From Bifidobacterium sp. ESL0784 (GTDB lineage Bacteria; Actinomycetota; Actinomycetes; Actinomycetales; Bifidobacteriaceae): 64,000 bases of DNA. The stretch covers positions 372,001 through 436,000 of the forward strand of contig NZ_JAQTHV010000002.1 in NCBI RefSeq assembly GCF_029433295.1, written 5' to 3'. Positions 10,757-19,552 of this stretch are shown here, piece after piece. The position numbers and the translations under genes were made by a program. Under the pieces are notes generated by a model that was not told where the DNA came from, made no database searches, and worked only from the letters and a program-made list of their open reading frames with translations. Each line of letters opens with the position of its first letter. The first letter of the stretch is position 1.

Positions 10757-12010
10757 TCAGGCGAGGATGCCGTCGACGAAACCTTCCGGATCGAAGGGGG
10801 CGAGGTCGTCGGGGCCTTCGCCCAAGCCCACGAGCTTGACCGGCACGCCGAGCTCCTGCTGCACGGAGATGACGATGCCGCCCTTGGCCGAGCCGTCGAG
10901 CTTGGAGAGCACGACGCCGGTGATGCCAATGGCTTCGGCAAAGACCTTGGCCTGCGCCATGCCGTTCTGGCCAGTGACTGCGTCGAGTACGAGCAGCACC
11001 TCGTCGACCGGCAGATTCTTTTCGGTGACGCGGCGGATCTTGCCGAGCTCGTCCATCAAGTTCGCCTTGTTCTGCAGGCGGCCGGCGGTATCGATAATCA
11101 ACACGTCGACGTTCTTCTCCTTGGCCTGCTTGGAGGCATCGAACGCCACGGAAGCGGGGTCTCCGCCCTCCTTTTCGCTGCGAACAACAGGAACTCCGAC
11201 CTTCTGCCCCCAGGTTTCGAGCTGGTCGGCTGCGGCGGCGCGGAACGTATCAGCGGCGGCAAGCATCACGCTCTTGCCTTCGGAGACGAAGAGGCGCGCA
11301 AGCTTGCCGGCCGTCGTAGTCTTGCCGGTGCCGTTGACGCCGACCATGATGATGACGCTCGGCTTCTTGGCATCGGGCTTGTCGGCGTTGAGCGCGCGGT
11401 CAGGCTGGGAATTGACCATATCGATGAGCTTGGAACGCAAGGCCTCACGCACGGCCTTCGGGTCGGAGGTGCCGGTGATGCGGGCGTCGTTGCGCAGCTC
11501 GTCCACGAGCTTTTCGCTGGCTTCGCTGCCGACATCGGCCAGCAGCAACGTGTCTTCGACATCATCCCAGTCGGACTCGGAAAGCTGGTCCTTGGCGAGG
11601 ATGTTGAAGAGCGCCTTGCCGAACGGATTCGAAGACTTGCTGAGCTTCTCCTTGAGACGCACAACACGTGAGGCCTTAGGCTCCGGGATTTCGACATCCG
11701 ACTTCGTCGTGGTTTCTTCGTCAGAGGAACCTCGCTTGGCCGAATCCTGTCCTGTTGCTTTCTCAGGCTGAGAGCTTTCCACTACTTCTGTCTTCGCACC
11801 CGATTCATCTTCAGACGGAGATTTATCACCGGAATCCTTTTGATCCTTGGCTTCCTGGCCATTCTTCGCATCTTCGGAAACGTTGGCATTCTGCGCGTTT
11901 GCAGCATTCTTCTTGTGCGAATGCGCCACCAGCACGGCCACAGCAATGAGCACGACGGCGACGACCACAAGCGCCACCACGATAAGCATCGGATTCAGAG
12001 TAAGAGTCAT
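10757..12010 (-). CDS. ftsY: Signal recognition particle receptor FtsY
   Basis: SRP receptor GTPase that docks ribosome-nascent chain complexes at the Sec translocon. It is 417 aa from the ATG at 12010 (MTLTLNPML...). An N-terminal membrane helix (about 8-29) anchors it directly, as in other actinobacteria, followed by an acidic, Lys/Glu-rich linker. The NG domain shows G1 GVNGTGKTTTAGKLA, the DTFRAAAADQL motif, DTAGRL and the TKLD-like SKLDGSAKGG. A longer reading to 12067 adds a non-hydrophobic leader before the helix and is unlikely. It is an ordinary housekeeping gene, upstream of amtB-glnK in the same direction but with its own terminator. Confidence 0.96.
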   Translation of the reverse strand: MTLTLNPMLIVVALVVVAVVLIAVAVLVAHSHKKNAANAQNANVSEDAKNGQEAKDQKDSGDKSPSEDESGAKTEVVESSQPEKATGQDSAKRGSSDEETTTKSDVEIPEPKASRVVRLKEKLSKSSNPFGKALFNILAKDQLSESDWDDVEDTLLLADVGSEASEKLVDELRNDARITGTSDPKAVREALRSKLIDMVNSQPDRALNADKPDAKKPSVIIMVGVNGTGKTTTAGKLARLFVSEGKSVMLAAADTFRAAAADQLETWGQKVGVPVVRSEKEGGDPASVAFDASKQAKEKNVDVLIIDTAGRLQNKANLMDELGKIRRVTEKNLPVDEVLLVLDAVTGQNGMAQAKVFAEAIGITGVVLSKLDGSAKGGIVISVQQELGVPVKLVGLGEGPDDLAPFDPEGFVDGILA

Positions 12011-12145
12011 GGCTTCAAGATTATTGGCGAGGCACGACGCATTCGAACCTGCAGCAAAGTTTCGCAACTTTTCAAAACCCGAGCAGAAATAAGGTATTCA
12101 ACAGTATCGTTTGTAATGGTTTTGTAATCTAAAACATGAATCTGA

Positions 12146-12299
12146 AGCGATGAAGCTTTCCATAGTCGATTTTTCCGTTCCCTGCTACGAATCGGAAATG
12201 TCCAAATTCTAAATCCGCGGAATATCAACGTTCTAAAATCCATATTCCCGTTTTTCACAGCACGGAAGCTCAAAATTCATCGGTATCGGTCTCAGCGCT
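12146..12299. repeat. Two further hairpin-repeat units between ftsY and the TetR gene
   Basis: Units at 12146-12186 (AGCGATGAA ... TTCCCTGCT) and 12259-12299 (AGCACGGAA ... CAGCGCT) have the same 41-bp length and end pattern as the array at 2615-2924. The first shares the inner AGTCGATTT with the second unit of that array. No gene is seen in the 412-bp gap 12011-12422. Confidence 0.55.
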
Positions 12300-12422
12300 A
12301 TTCAAAGCGGGACATTGGCGATTTTGAACCCCCAATCCGATAGAAGCTTTTCGAATACACTCATTTATCCTCAGAATCAAGGAATCGGCAACGTTGTGAA
12401 CCGGGCACTTTACAATATAACT

Positions 12423-13175
12423 ATGTCGAATGCTTCCAGAATGACCTCATACCAACGCCGCGAACAGCTTATTACCGTCGGCCGCGGGCTTTTCGCCGCC
12501 AAAGGTTACGAGGCGGTGAGCGTTGAGGAAATCGCCGCAGCCGCAAAAGTCTCGAAGCCCATTGTTTACGAGCATTTCGGAGGCAAGGAAGGCCTTTACG
12601 CCGTCATCGTCGACCGCGAGATGCAGAAGCTGACCAGCACGTTGATCGACGCGCTTTCCGCAGGCGACACCCATCCGCGCCAGATCGTGGAGCGCACAGC
12701 CCTGGCGCTGCTCACTTATATAGAGGAGAATTCGGAGGGCTTCAACGTGCTCGTGCGCGACTCCCCTACCACCGATCCGGCGGGTTCGTTCAGTTCGTTG
12801 CTCGGCGACGTGAGCCTGCGGGTTGAGGAAATCCTCACCAAGGCGTTCAAGCAGCACAAGCTGCCGGCCAAAGGCGTGCCGTATTACGCGCAGATGCTCG
12901 TCGGCATGACCGTCTTCACCGGCCAGTATTGGGCCGCAAACCAAAAGAAAATCAGCAAGGAGCAGCTCGCCGCACATATCGTCAACCTCGCTTGGCACGG
13001 ACTTTCGCGCCTCGAGGCCAAGCCAAAACTGCAGTTCGAAAACGACCTCGACCAGAGGGGCGACAGCAACGAGACACAGGCAGACGCCGGCGATCGAACC
13101 GGCACCTCTACACAGGCAAATGCCGACAATGAAGACGCCGAAAGTTCCGATGACCCTGAAAATATGAAAAAATAA
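12423..13175 (+). CDS. TetR/AcrR-family transcriptional regulator
   Basis: DNA-binding regulator of 250 aa. The N-terminal helix-turn-helix is clear: YQRREQLITVGRGLFAAKGYEAVSVEEIAAAAKVS, then KPIVYEHFGGKEGLY (residues about 10-60). The C-terminal ligand domain is not recognisable, and the last 40 residues are polar and probably disordered. I chose the ATG at 12423. A TACAAT box ends only about five bases before it and there is no ribosome site, so the message is probably leaderless. The longer reading from 12315 would include that promoter. Target unknown; it stands alone between ftsY and a glycosyltransferase. Confidence 0.9.
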   Translation: MSNASRMTSYQRREQLITVGRGLFAAKGYEAVSVEEIAAAAKVSKPIVYEHFGGKEGLYAVIVDREMQKLTSTLIDALSAGDTHPRQIVERTALALLTYIEENSEGFNVLVRDSPTTDPAGSFSSLLGDVSLRVEEILTKAFKQHKLPAKGVPYYAQMLVGMTVFTGQYWAANQKKISKEQLAAHIVNLAWHGLSRLEAKPKLQFENDLDQRGDSNETQADAGDRTGTSTQANADNEDAESSDDPENMKK

Positions 13176-13329
13176 ACGGCAATATTTATTTTCAACTAAC
13201 GATATTTTCATGCGCCGTAATCGTCAGAGTGTCGCAAATCACGCACAACCATCTGCCATTCTCGGGTTTGCATGCTAAATTGGCTTTTGTCCGTAGCACC
13301 AACGCCGCGAATACCCAAAACGAGGAAAC

Positions 13330-14367
13330 ATGCCGCAAACTAGCTCGAAAACGCTGACTTTCGTAGTACCTGCGTTCAATATGGACACCTACCTTGAACG
13401 TTGCGTTTCATCGCTGACAGCCAATCAGGACTGCGATGACATCGAGGTGCTGATCGTCGACGACGGTTCGTCCGACGGCACCCCGGAACTTGCAGATCGC
13501 CTCGCGGCGGCAAAGCCGGATATCATTCACGTCATCCACCAGAAAAACAAAGGCCACGGCGGCGCGGTCAACACAGGCATGGCGAACGCGGAGGGCATGT
13601 ATCTGAAAGTCGTCGATGCCGACGATTGGGTGGGTGCGCAATCACTCAAAGAACTTATGGACGTGATGCGCCGGCAGCGCGACGCCAGCGATCCGATCGA
13701 CATGTTCGTCACCGATTACGTCTACGACAAGGTCGGCAAGAAGCACAAGCACGTCGTGAAATTCGACAATGTGATGGAAGCGGACCGACGCCTGAATTGG
13801 GACGACCTCAAGCACTTCGGCATTGCGCAATACATGATCATGCACGCGCTTATTTTCCGTACCGAAGTCCTGAGAGCGGCGCAAACCCAGCTGCCCGAGC
13901 ACACGTTCTATGTCGATTTCATCTACGCCTACCAGCCGTTCCCGTGGGTCAAATCGCTGATGTACATCAGCACGCCGTTTTACCACTACTTCATCGGCCG
14001 CGATGGGCAAAGCGTGCAGACCGACGTGATGATTCGCCGCGTGGCCCAGCTGGTGCGCGTCAACCGCGCGATGGTGGCCGCAACGCCGGAACGCGGCACC
14101 GTTCCCGACGGCCTTTACCGCTATATGATCCATTTCCTTTCCATCGAGTCTGTGGTGGCGAGCGTCTTCCTGATTCTTTCGCGCAACCCTGCGAATTACC
14201 AGATCAAACGCGAACTCTGGGAAAACCAACGCGCCGTTTCGCCGAGCATCGCCCGCGACGTACGCCGGCAGCTGCCTTCTCGGGCCATCAATCTGCCGGG
14301 CTCGATCGGTCGCTGGCTCATCCGCATGGGCTACTACGTAGCCGAACACATTATCGGATTTAACTAA
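13330..14367 (+). CDS. Family 2 glycosyltransferase
   Basis: Cytoplasmic GT-A fold sugar transferase, 345 aa. It starts with the family's FVVPAFNMDTYLERCVSSL. DDGSSDGT (nucleotide-sugar binding) is at about residues 45-52 and the DxD-type DADDW at about 98-102. The remainder resembles a capsule or cell-wall glycosyltransferase. The acceptor is unknown, because no other polysaccharide genes flank it. It starts at an ATG preceded by AACGAGGAAAC and ends just before the tRNA-Lys terminator, which faces it. Confidence 0.92.
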   Translation: MPQTSSKTLTFVVPAFNMDTYLERCVSSLTANQDCDDIEVLIVDDGSSDGTPELADRLAAAKPDIIHVIHQKNKGHGGAVNTGMANAEGMYLKVVDADDWVGAQSLKELMDVMRRQRDASDPIDMFVTDYVYDKVGKKHKHVVKFDNVMEADRRLNWDDLKHFGIAQYMIMHALIFRTEVLRAAQTQLPEHTFYVDFIYAYQPFPWVKSLMYISTPFYHYFIGRDGQSVQTDVMIRRVAQLVRVNRAMVAATPERGTVPDGLYRYMIHFLSIESVVASVFLILSRNPANYQIKRELWENQRAVSPSIARDVRRQLPSRAINLPGSIGRWLIRMGYYVAEHIIGFN

Positions 14368-14427
14368 ACTACAGCTGGCTTCTGTTTTACCTAAACTTCT
14401 GTTGCAGTTGCGAAGCAGAAACGAAAA

Positions 14428-14451
14428 AGGCACCGCCAAACGACGGTGCCT
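14428..14451 (-). terminator. Terminator after tRNA-Lys
   Basis: AGGCACCG (14428-14435) pairs exactly with CGGTGCCT (14444-14451). On the minus strand it is followed by TTTTTCG. It sits 6 bp beyond the tRNA 3' end. Confidence 0.88.
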
Positions 14452-14457
14452 AACTAG

Positions 14458-14530
14458 TGCCCCCCGTGGGACTCGAACCCACAACCCACGACTTAAAAGG
14501 ACGCTGCTCTAACCATTGAGCCAGAGGGGC
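14458..14530 (-). tRNA. tRNA-Lys (anticodon UUU)
   Basis: Read on the minus strand it folds as a 73-nt cloverleaf. The acceptor is GCCCCTC/GGGGGGC with discriminator A. The D-arm is GCTC/GAGC. The anticodon loop is CTTTTAA (anticodon TTT) and the T-arm is GTGGG-TTCGAGT-CCCAC. CCA is not encoded. The anticodon stem GCGTC/GTCGT contains a U-U mismatch at the 30-40 pair and a G-U pair at its base. Confidence 0.93.
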
Positions 14531-14632
14531 AACAAAACTTCATTATACAGTTACTTCTCGATTTGCGTATCGGGTTTTGCGTGTCGCAACAAAAGCGGCA
14601 TTGCGAAGATCAAGAATCATCGAATAAGGCTG

Positions 14633-15007
14633 TTACTTGGTCGCCGGCGTCTTCCCACGATGCTTGCCGCGCGCGAGCCAAAGACCAAGCACAAAAACCG
14701 CGACGCCGGAAAGCAGCGGCATCCAAAGCGTCTGCAGCGGCGCGGCACCGCGGAGACGGTGGACGAACGCGACCTCGCACATACCGATAAGCCCGATCGC
14801 CGCAACGATTTTGACGATGGCCATCGGCCAGTTCGCGCGCCAGGCGTGAGGTATCGTCGGGATTGCACTCACAATCAAAACGATATAGCAGACGCGCGCC
14901 ACGCCGGCCCAAACTTCGACCATGTTCTGCGGCCCAAGCACGCCGATAATCATCGCGGCCATCGCCACCACCGCCGAAATAATATGCAACCAACGCCAAA
15001 CACGCAT
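14633..15007 (-). CDS. YisL-like (DUF1516-type) small membrane protein, copy 2
   Basis: 124-aa membrane protein with four predicted helices (about 7-25, 35-55, 62-80 and 93-110) and a basic C-terminal tail. The pattern MVEVWAGVARVCYIVLIVSAIPTIPHAW corresponds to the region of Bacillus YisL with a conserved 'R.fYilii.sG' segment. GGGAGAAGAGAC precedes the ATG. It is a diverged paralogue of the gene 230 bp upstream (15237-15596), so the two arose by duplication. The family has no known function. The two may form a transcription unit, although a weak hairpin (about 15170-15205) lies between them. Confidence 0.75.
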   Translation of the reverse strand: MRVWRWLHIISAVVAMAAMIIGVLGPQNMVEVWAGVARVCYIVLIVSAIPTIPHAWRANWPMAIVKIVAAIGLIGMCEVAFVHRLRGAAPLQTLWMPLLSGVAVFVLGLWLARGKHRGKTPATK

Positions 15008-15236
15008 GTCTCTTCTCCCGTTCCTCCGGCAACTGGCAACCGCTCCATAGCGATCTCTCAGTCAGCTTATACAGGAAAACATGCCATTATGATGATTTTT
15101 GAATGGATTTTCACCAAATCCGTCGCAAAACTTCATGTTAAACATATGCAATAGAAACGAAAAAGCGAAGCGCCAACCAGTGACGTTTCGCCTTCAAGAA
15201 ATTTATTCGGCTGTTTCTTTCAGGAATCCTGCCTTA

Positions 15237-15596
15237 TTACAGCATGACAAGCGGGAAGCCGTGGGAGACCACAAGGCCGACCGCCATGACCACGATGACC
15301 AGCACAATCGGCAGCCAGATGGCCACAGCCGAAGCCGTATCCTTGCTTTTCTTCGCGAAGCCGATTTCCGCGAGCGCGATGAGCGCAATTGCGAGAATGA
15401 TCTTCACCACCAGCAGCACCGTGATATGCGGCCAAGCATGCACGATCAGGAAGATACCGCTCAAAATAATGAGGATATAGCAGACGCGAGCAATCATCGC
15501 CCAGAATTTCGTCATTCTCTCCGGCCCTAGCAACCCCACGGCCACCGCGACAATCAACACCACTCCAACAACCAGATGCATCCAAGACCAAACCAT
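15237..15596 (-). CDS. YisL-like (DUF1516-type) small membrane protein, copy 1
   Basis: 119-aa four-helix membrane protein. The segment MIARVCYILIILSGIFLIVHAW and the end VGLVVSHGFPL closely follow the YisL pattern ('lRlfYiliiltG' and 'lGl.lp.GF'). I chose the ATG at 15596, 6 bases after GGGGAG, over a TTG five codons earlier. It lacks the basic tail of its paralogue at 14633-15007. Function unknown. The gap 15612-15814 upstream holds no gene. Confidence 0.78.
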   Translation of the reverse strand: MVWSWMHLVVGVVLIVAVAVGLLGPERMTKFWAMIARVCYILIILSGIFLIVHAWPHITVLLVVKIILAIALIALAEIGFAKKSKDTASAVAIWLPIVLVIVVMAVGLVVSHGFPLVML

Positions 15597-15814
15597 ATCC
15601 GCTCCCCGCAATCAAGAAAAACTATCAATAACGCTATAGCCCAATATATCGAACCCGGCCCGCACTATCAACATTGCTCATCGAAGGCGTATTGAATCGA
15701 AACAGCACCGTTACTGATCGAATCATAAAAGCCTAATTACGTTCACAAAAAGCGAGTGGCAAGGCGCTCGTTAGAAACACCTCGTCACCCACTTAGCGAC
15801 GATAAAGCTACCGC

Positions 15815-16864
15815 TCACTCACCCATGTGGGGGACTACTACGGCGCGCTTGGAGAGCTTGCCGTCGACCAGCTTGTGGTAGGCGTCGAGCGCATTGTCCA
15901 TTGAATAGGTCTCCACCTCAGGGGTGATCAGGCCTTGGCGATAGAGCGCAGCGACCTCGTGCAGCTCAGGCATGGAGCCCCAGTAGACGCTGGTAAGCTC
16001 CTGCTGCCACGGATTGCTGTACCAGTCGTAGGAGGCCTTGCCGCCGGCGATGCCGACGATGGTCACGCGTGAATCGATGGCGGAAGCAGCCTGCGCAGCA
16101 GCGATGGTCGGCGCGATGCCCACGAAATCGAAGGCGGCGTCAACACCATGGCCACCGGTGATCTTGCGGATATTGGCAACCTCATTCTCATCGCCCTTGA
16201 CCGTGATGGCACCATTTGCCTCGGCCTTGGCCATGGCTTCCGGCTTCATATCGGTTGCGATGATGGTAGCGCCGGTGATGGCCTTCAAGATCTGGATGGC
16301 AATCTGGCCCAGGCCACCGAGGCCGATGACGAGTGCATACTTGCCGCCGCCCTGCAGATGCGGCAGAGCAGCCTTGATGGCGTGGTACGGGGTCAGCGCG
16401 GCATCGGCGAGCGGGGCCGCGGCGATCGGATCGGCGTCGCCCAGCGGCACGAGGTTACGAGCCGGAACGGTCATGTACTCGGCCATACCGCCGTCACGTC
16501 CGAGGCCGATGGCCAGCGACTTGTTGGTGGCCATGTTCTCGCAGTAGTTCTCTTCGCCGGCGACGCAGCGCTTGCAGTGGCCGCAGCCGGTGGGGCCGTA
16601 AACCAGATAGGCATCGCCCTTCTTGAAACCGGTGACGCCGGTGCCGACCTCCTCAACCCAGCCAGAGGTCTCGTGACCGAGGATGAACGGAGGCTTCGAA
16701 TGGGTACCGCTCTCGGGCGTGTAATCGCGGAATACGGAAACATCGGAATGACAGCAGCCGGCACCGGCCACCTTCAGCAGCACCTCACCAGGCCCCGGAG
16801 TAGGCTTGTCGACCTCCTCCAGCGACGGGAATGTCTGGAATGCTTTAAATACAACGGCTTTCAT
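15815..16864 (-). CDS. Zinc-dependent alcohol dehydrogenase (MDR family)
   Basis: Cytoplasmic NAD(P)-dependent medium-chain alcohol dehydrogenase, 349 aa. Zinc-site residues are visible: CCHSD near residue 38, GHETSG at about 62-67, and the structural zinc cluster CGHCKRCVAGEENYC. The Rossmann motif is GLGGLGQIAI. The start is the ATG at 16864 after GAAAGGACAGCT. A TTG reading 14 codons longer lacks a ribosome site. It probably works in ethanol or aldehyde turnover during fermentation; the substrate cannot be fixed from sequence. It is monocistronic, with an AT-rich 296-bp leader (16865-17160) in which no clear regulator site was found. Confidence 0.9.
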   Translation of the reverse strand: MKAVVFKAFQTFPSLEEVDKPTPGPGEVLLKVAGAGCCHSDVSVFRDYTPESGTHSKPPFILGHETSGWVEEVGTGVTGFKKGDAYLVYGPTGCGHCKRCVAGEENYCENMATNKSLAIGLGRDGGMAEYMTVPARNLVPLGDADPIAAAPLADAALTPYHAIKAALPHLQGGGKYALVIGLGGLGQIAIQILKAITGATIIATDMKPEAMAKAEANGAITVKGDENEVANIRKITGGHGVDAAFDFVGIAPTIAAAQAASAIDSRVTIVGIAGGKASYDWYSNPWQQELTSVYWGSMPELHEVAALYRQGLITPEVETYSMDNALDAYHKLVDGKLSKRAVVVPHMGE

Positions 16865-17160
16865 AGCTGTCCTTTCATATCGGTGAGATGGCGTAGGCAT
16901 AAACAATCAATTACTTGCAAAGCATTGAAATGGAATGCTCAAACATCGCTATCTTATCGTTTCTGTCCCAACACTGGGGCTGAATTAACGTAAGAAATTA
17001 TACAGTTATGATACTCGTTTAGCAAACGCTGAAAACGTTGCAATATCAATATTTTTAAGAGATGTATACAATCTCACACAAAGGATCGGCAATATAATAC
17101 CTATACATAAATGCACTATTTACGTAATTTTACTTTAAAACCTTTTACGTCCTTATGTTT

Positions 17161-17895
17161 TTATTTAAACGGACCGTCATCAACCGGCACCGCCTGTGTC
17201 GGGCAGGAAACAAGCACACGCTGCATCGCGGCCTTTTCTGCCTTGGTGACCCACAGATCGTACTTGGATTTCACGCCGATCTGACGGGAAACGTACGAGC
17301 AGCGATACGATTTGCTCTTCGGCAGCCAAGTGGCGGCATCGCCGTCGCTTTTCTGCTGGTTCGCCCTTCCGTCAACGGCCAGCAGGTTGTACGGATCGTT
17401 CGCCATCTGTTCGCGCTGCTCGGCACCAAGCTTCTGCGCGCCGGTCTGCCAGGCGTTGGAAAGCGCAACGACGTGGTCGATCTGCACTTTGGACGAAGTC
17501 TTCTTGCCCTGTTTGAAATGAATGGTTTTGCCAGTGTAGGGGTCATCAAGCGTACCCGACATCACCTTGCAATCATTGGTTCCGGCCTTGAATTTCTTAT
17601 CTTTGAGGTCACGCCCCAAAATGTCGTTGCGGGTGTCGCAGCCGTTGCGGTCCACGTCGACCCAGGCACGCCCGAATTGCGTGCGTTTGTATCCGGTCTT
17701 CGGTGCGCGTCCCTTGACCGGCAACGTTTCGAGCACAGTTGTAGCCAGTTGCCCATCCCCTGCAGTGGTATCCGCGAGCGCCTGATCGGGAGTAACGCTA
17801 ACGGCAAGCGCCAAGGTGAACAACGCCGCCAGCAAAGCGCTCAAAACGCCCCTCAGCGATTTCTTAGTTTTTTGCACTTGTTTTGCGTCTTTCAT
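17161..17895 (-). CDS. Secreted HNH-family nuclease (GmrSD C-terminal/DUF1524-like)
   Basis: Exported protein of 244 aa. A signal peptide is clear: a basic start KDAKQVQKTKK, a hydrophobic core of about 20 residues, then a cleavage region at about DQALA (residue 41). The catalytic region has IDHVVALSNAWQTGA, with the Asp-His of the HNH fold, and later NDPYNLLAVDGRANQQKSD with the Asn of the motif. This matches actinobacterial secreted HNH nucleases that degrade extracellular DNA, perhaps for nutrition or competition (inference). Start ATG at 17895 after GGTGGGA. It is a single gene with no immunity partner visible. Confidence 0.87.
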   Translation of the reverse strand: MKDAKQVQKTKKSLRGVLSALLAALFTLALAVSVTPDQALADTTAGDGQLATTVLETLPVKGRAPKTGYKRTQFGRAWVDVDRNGCDTRNDILGRDLKDKKFKAGTNDCKVMSGTLDDPYTGKTIHFKQGKKTSSKVQIDHVVALSNAWQTGAQKLGAEQREQMANDPYNLLAVDGRANQQKSDGDAATWLPKSKSYRCSYVSRQIGVKSKYDLWVTKAEKAAMQRVLVSCPTQAVPVDDGPFK

Positions 17896-18043
17896 TCCCA
17901 CCAATTAATTACCATCATTCTATAACTTTTGATATTCCCCTAACGAACACGGACGAGACTAGCAGCCAACGCCAAGTTTCGTCAATGATATTCAGCAACA
18001 CCTCAGCCCTGCCGCATCACGGGTGAACGTTATTATACAAACC

Positions 18044-19111
18044 ATGACCACGATCAAAGAGGTAGCCAAGAAGTCCGGGGCGTCGGTGACCGCCGTTTCA
18101 ATGGCACTGAACCATCGCGAAGATGGGCACGTCAAGAAAGACCTTGCCGAACACATCCGTAAAACCGCCAAATCCATGGGCTACCGCCCCAACCCCCTCG
18201 CCCGCTCGCTGCGCACCAGCCGCACGCGTACCATTGGCTTCATCAGCGAGGAAATCGCCACCACCCCTTACGCCGGAGAGATGATTCTGGGCGCTCAGGA
18301 CGCTGCCAGCGAGCTGGGTTACATGATGCTTTTGGTCAATACCGACGGCAACGGCAACGAAGCGAGCGAAATCGCAGCACTCAAACGATACGGCGTGGAC
18401 GGGTATCTCTACGCCAAGATGTACGACAGGGTTTCGAACGTTCCCAAATCCCTCTCACACGAGCACACCGTCCTCATCGACGCCACGTCGTCTGATAAAA
18501 AAATCCCGTATATCGTCCCCGATGAGGTCGCCATGGGCTACGACGCCACTGCATATCTCATCCAATCCGGCGCCGAACGCATCGCCTACATCGGTTGCAG
18601 CGAAGGTTTGCTGGCAGAATCGTTGCGTTTGAAAGGTTACGAAAAGGCGCTGAAAGACGCGGACCGTCCCATAGACCCGGAACTCATTGTCGACGTGGAC
18701 AAGAACGGCGGTGCGCTCAAGGCCGTCTCCGATCTCTTCGAGCGCAAGCGGCCGGACGCCTTCTTCTGCTTCAACGACGCCCGCACTTGGTACGTCTATC
18801 AATGCGCCGCACAACGTGGCCTTGAAGTCGGCCGCGATATCTCCGTGGTCGGTATCGACAACAACCGCATCATCAAGGAAACGTTCGAGCCGCAGCCGAC
18901 CACCATCGCATTGCCGCATTACGAAATGGGCTATTGGGGTGCACGCAGGCTGATTTCGATGATCGAGGGCCACGATTTGGATTCCGGCCGCAACAGGAAA
19001 ACCGTCGCGCAGATCCCGCCGCTCGACGCGGCGAGCCCGGTACGCATCCGTTGCACCCTGATCGAGCGCGGGTCCGTGGCCAACCGAGGAACTGCCGCCG
19101 GCAAGCGCTGA
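18044..19111 (+). CDS. scrR: LacI-family repressor of the sucrose locus
   Basis: LacI-type repressor, 355 aa. The helix-turn-helix is at the very N-terminus (TTIKEVAKKSGASVTAVSMALN), then the hinge helix (NPLARSLRTSRTRTIGF) and a periplasmic-binding-type sugar domain. It stands directly before a sugar symporter and a GH32 enzyme in the same direction, so sucrose or its hydrolysis products are the likely effectors (inference). The ATG at 18044 follows a TATACA box by a few bases with no ribosome site, so the message is probably leaderless. A CG-centred palindrome in the downstream symporter promoter is its probable operator. Confidence 0.88.
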   Translation: MTTIKEVAKKSGASVTAVSMALNHREDGHVKKDLAEHIRKTAKSMGYRPNPLARSLRTSRTRTIGFISEEIATTPYAGEMILGAQDAASELGYMMLLVNTDGNGNEASEIAALKRYGVDGYLYAKMYDRVSNVPKSLSHEHTVLIDATSSDKKIPYIVPDEVAMGYDATAYLIQSGAERIAYIGCSEGLLAESLRLKGYEKALKDADRPIDPELIVDVDKNGGALKAVSDLFERKRPDAFFCFNDARTWYVYQCAAQRGLEVGRDISVVGIDNNRIIKETFEPQPTTIALPHYEMGYWGARRLISMIEGHDLDSGRNRKTVAQIPPLDAASPVRIRCTLIERGSVANRGTAAGKR

Positions 19112-19422
19112 GCCACAAGCAACCAGTGGCTATAAGCAATCGCCGTGCCACAGCACGCAAACGCCGAGGCGGAATGGCTCTTTCACCGAACCCTGCCGAT
19201 TGGTTTTGCAATCGCAACCGTTCATGGCCGAAAGCAGTCACTGGATACCGCGAAATACCGGTTCAATCGAACACACCAGCCGAACACACGATAAACCACG
19301 ACGCGGCACCCACGCGGCGACCCAGCCACCCCAGATGGCAACACAATAATTAGACAAGTATTTAACAACAATCTATACGGATAATTTTTATTCATCTGAA
19401 AACGCCGGAAACGATTTACAGT

Positions 19423-19451
19423 TTGACGTGAATCGATTCTCGTCCTATATT
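19423..19451 (+). promoter_or_regulatory. Symporter promoter with LacI-type operator in the spacer
   Basis: TTGACG (19423-19428) and TATATT (19446-19451) are 17 bp apart. The spacer holds the perfect palindrome GAATCGATTC (19430-19439), centred on CG as LacI-family operators are. A second CG-centred near-palindrome, GAAACGATTTAC, lies at 19408-19419. The rest of the gap 19112-19552 shows no gene. Confidence 0.75.
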
Positions 19452-19552
19452 TTGTCGTAAGTTTCTTGCTTAGGGCAATGCCGCAAAAATCGGCAAGAAC
19501 AGAAGTAAGAAGGGCATCGCGCGGCAGCGGTGCCGAAAAGAAAGGTGACGAA

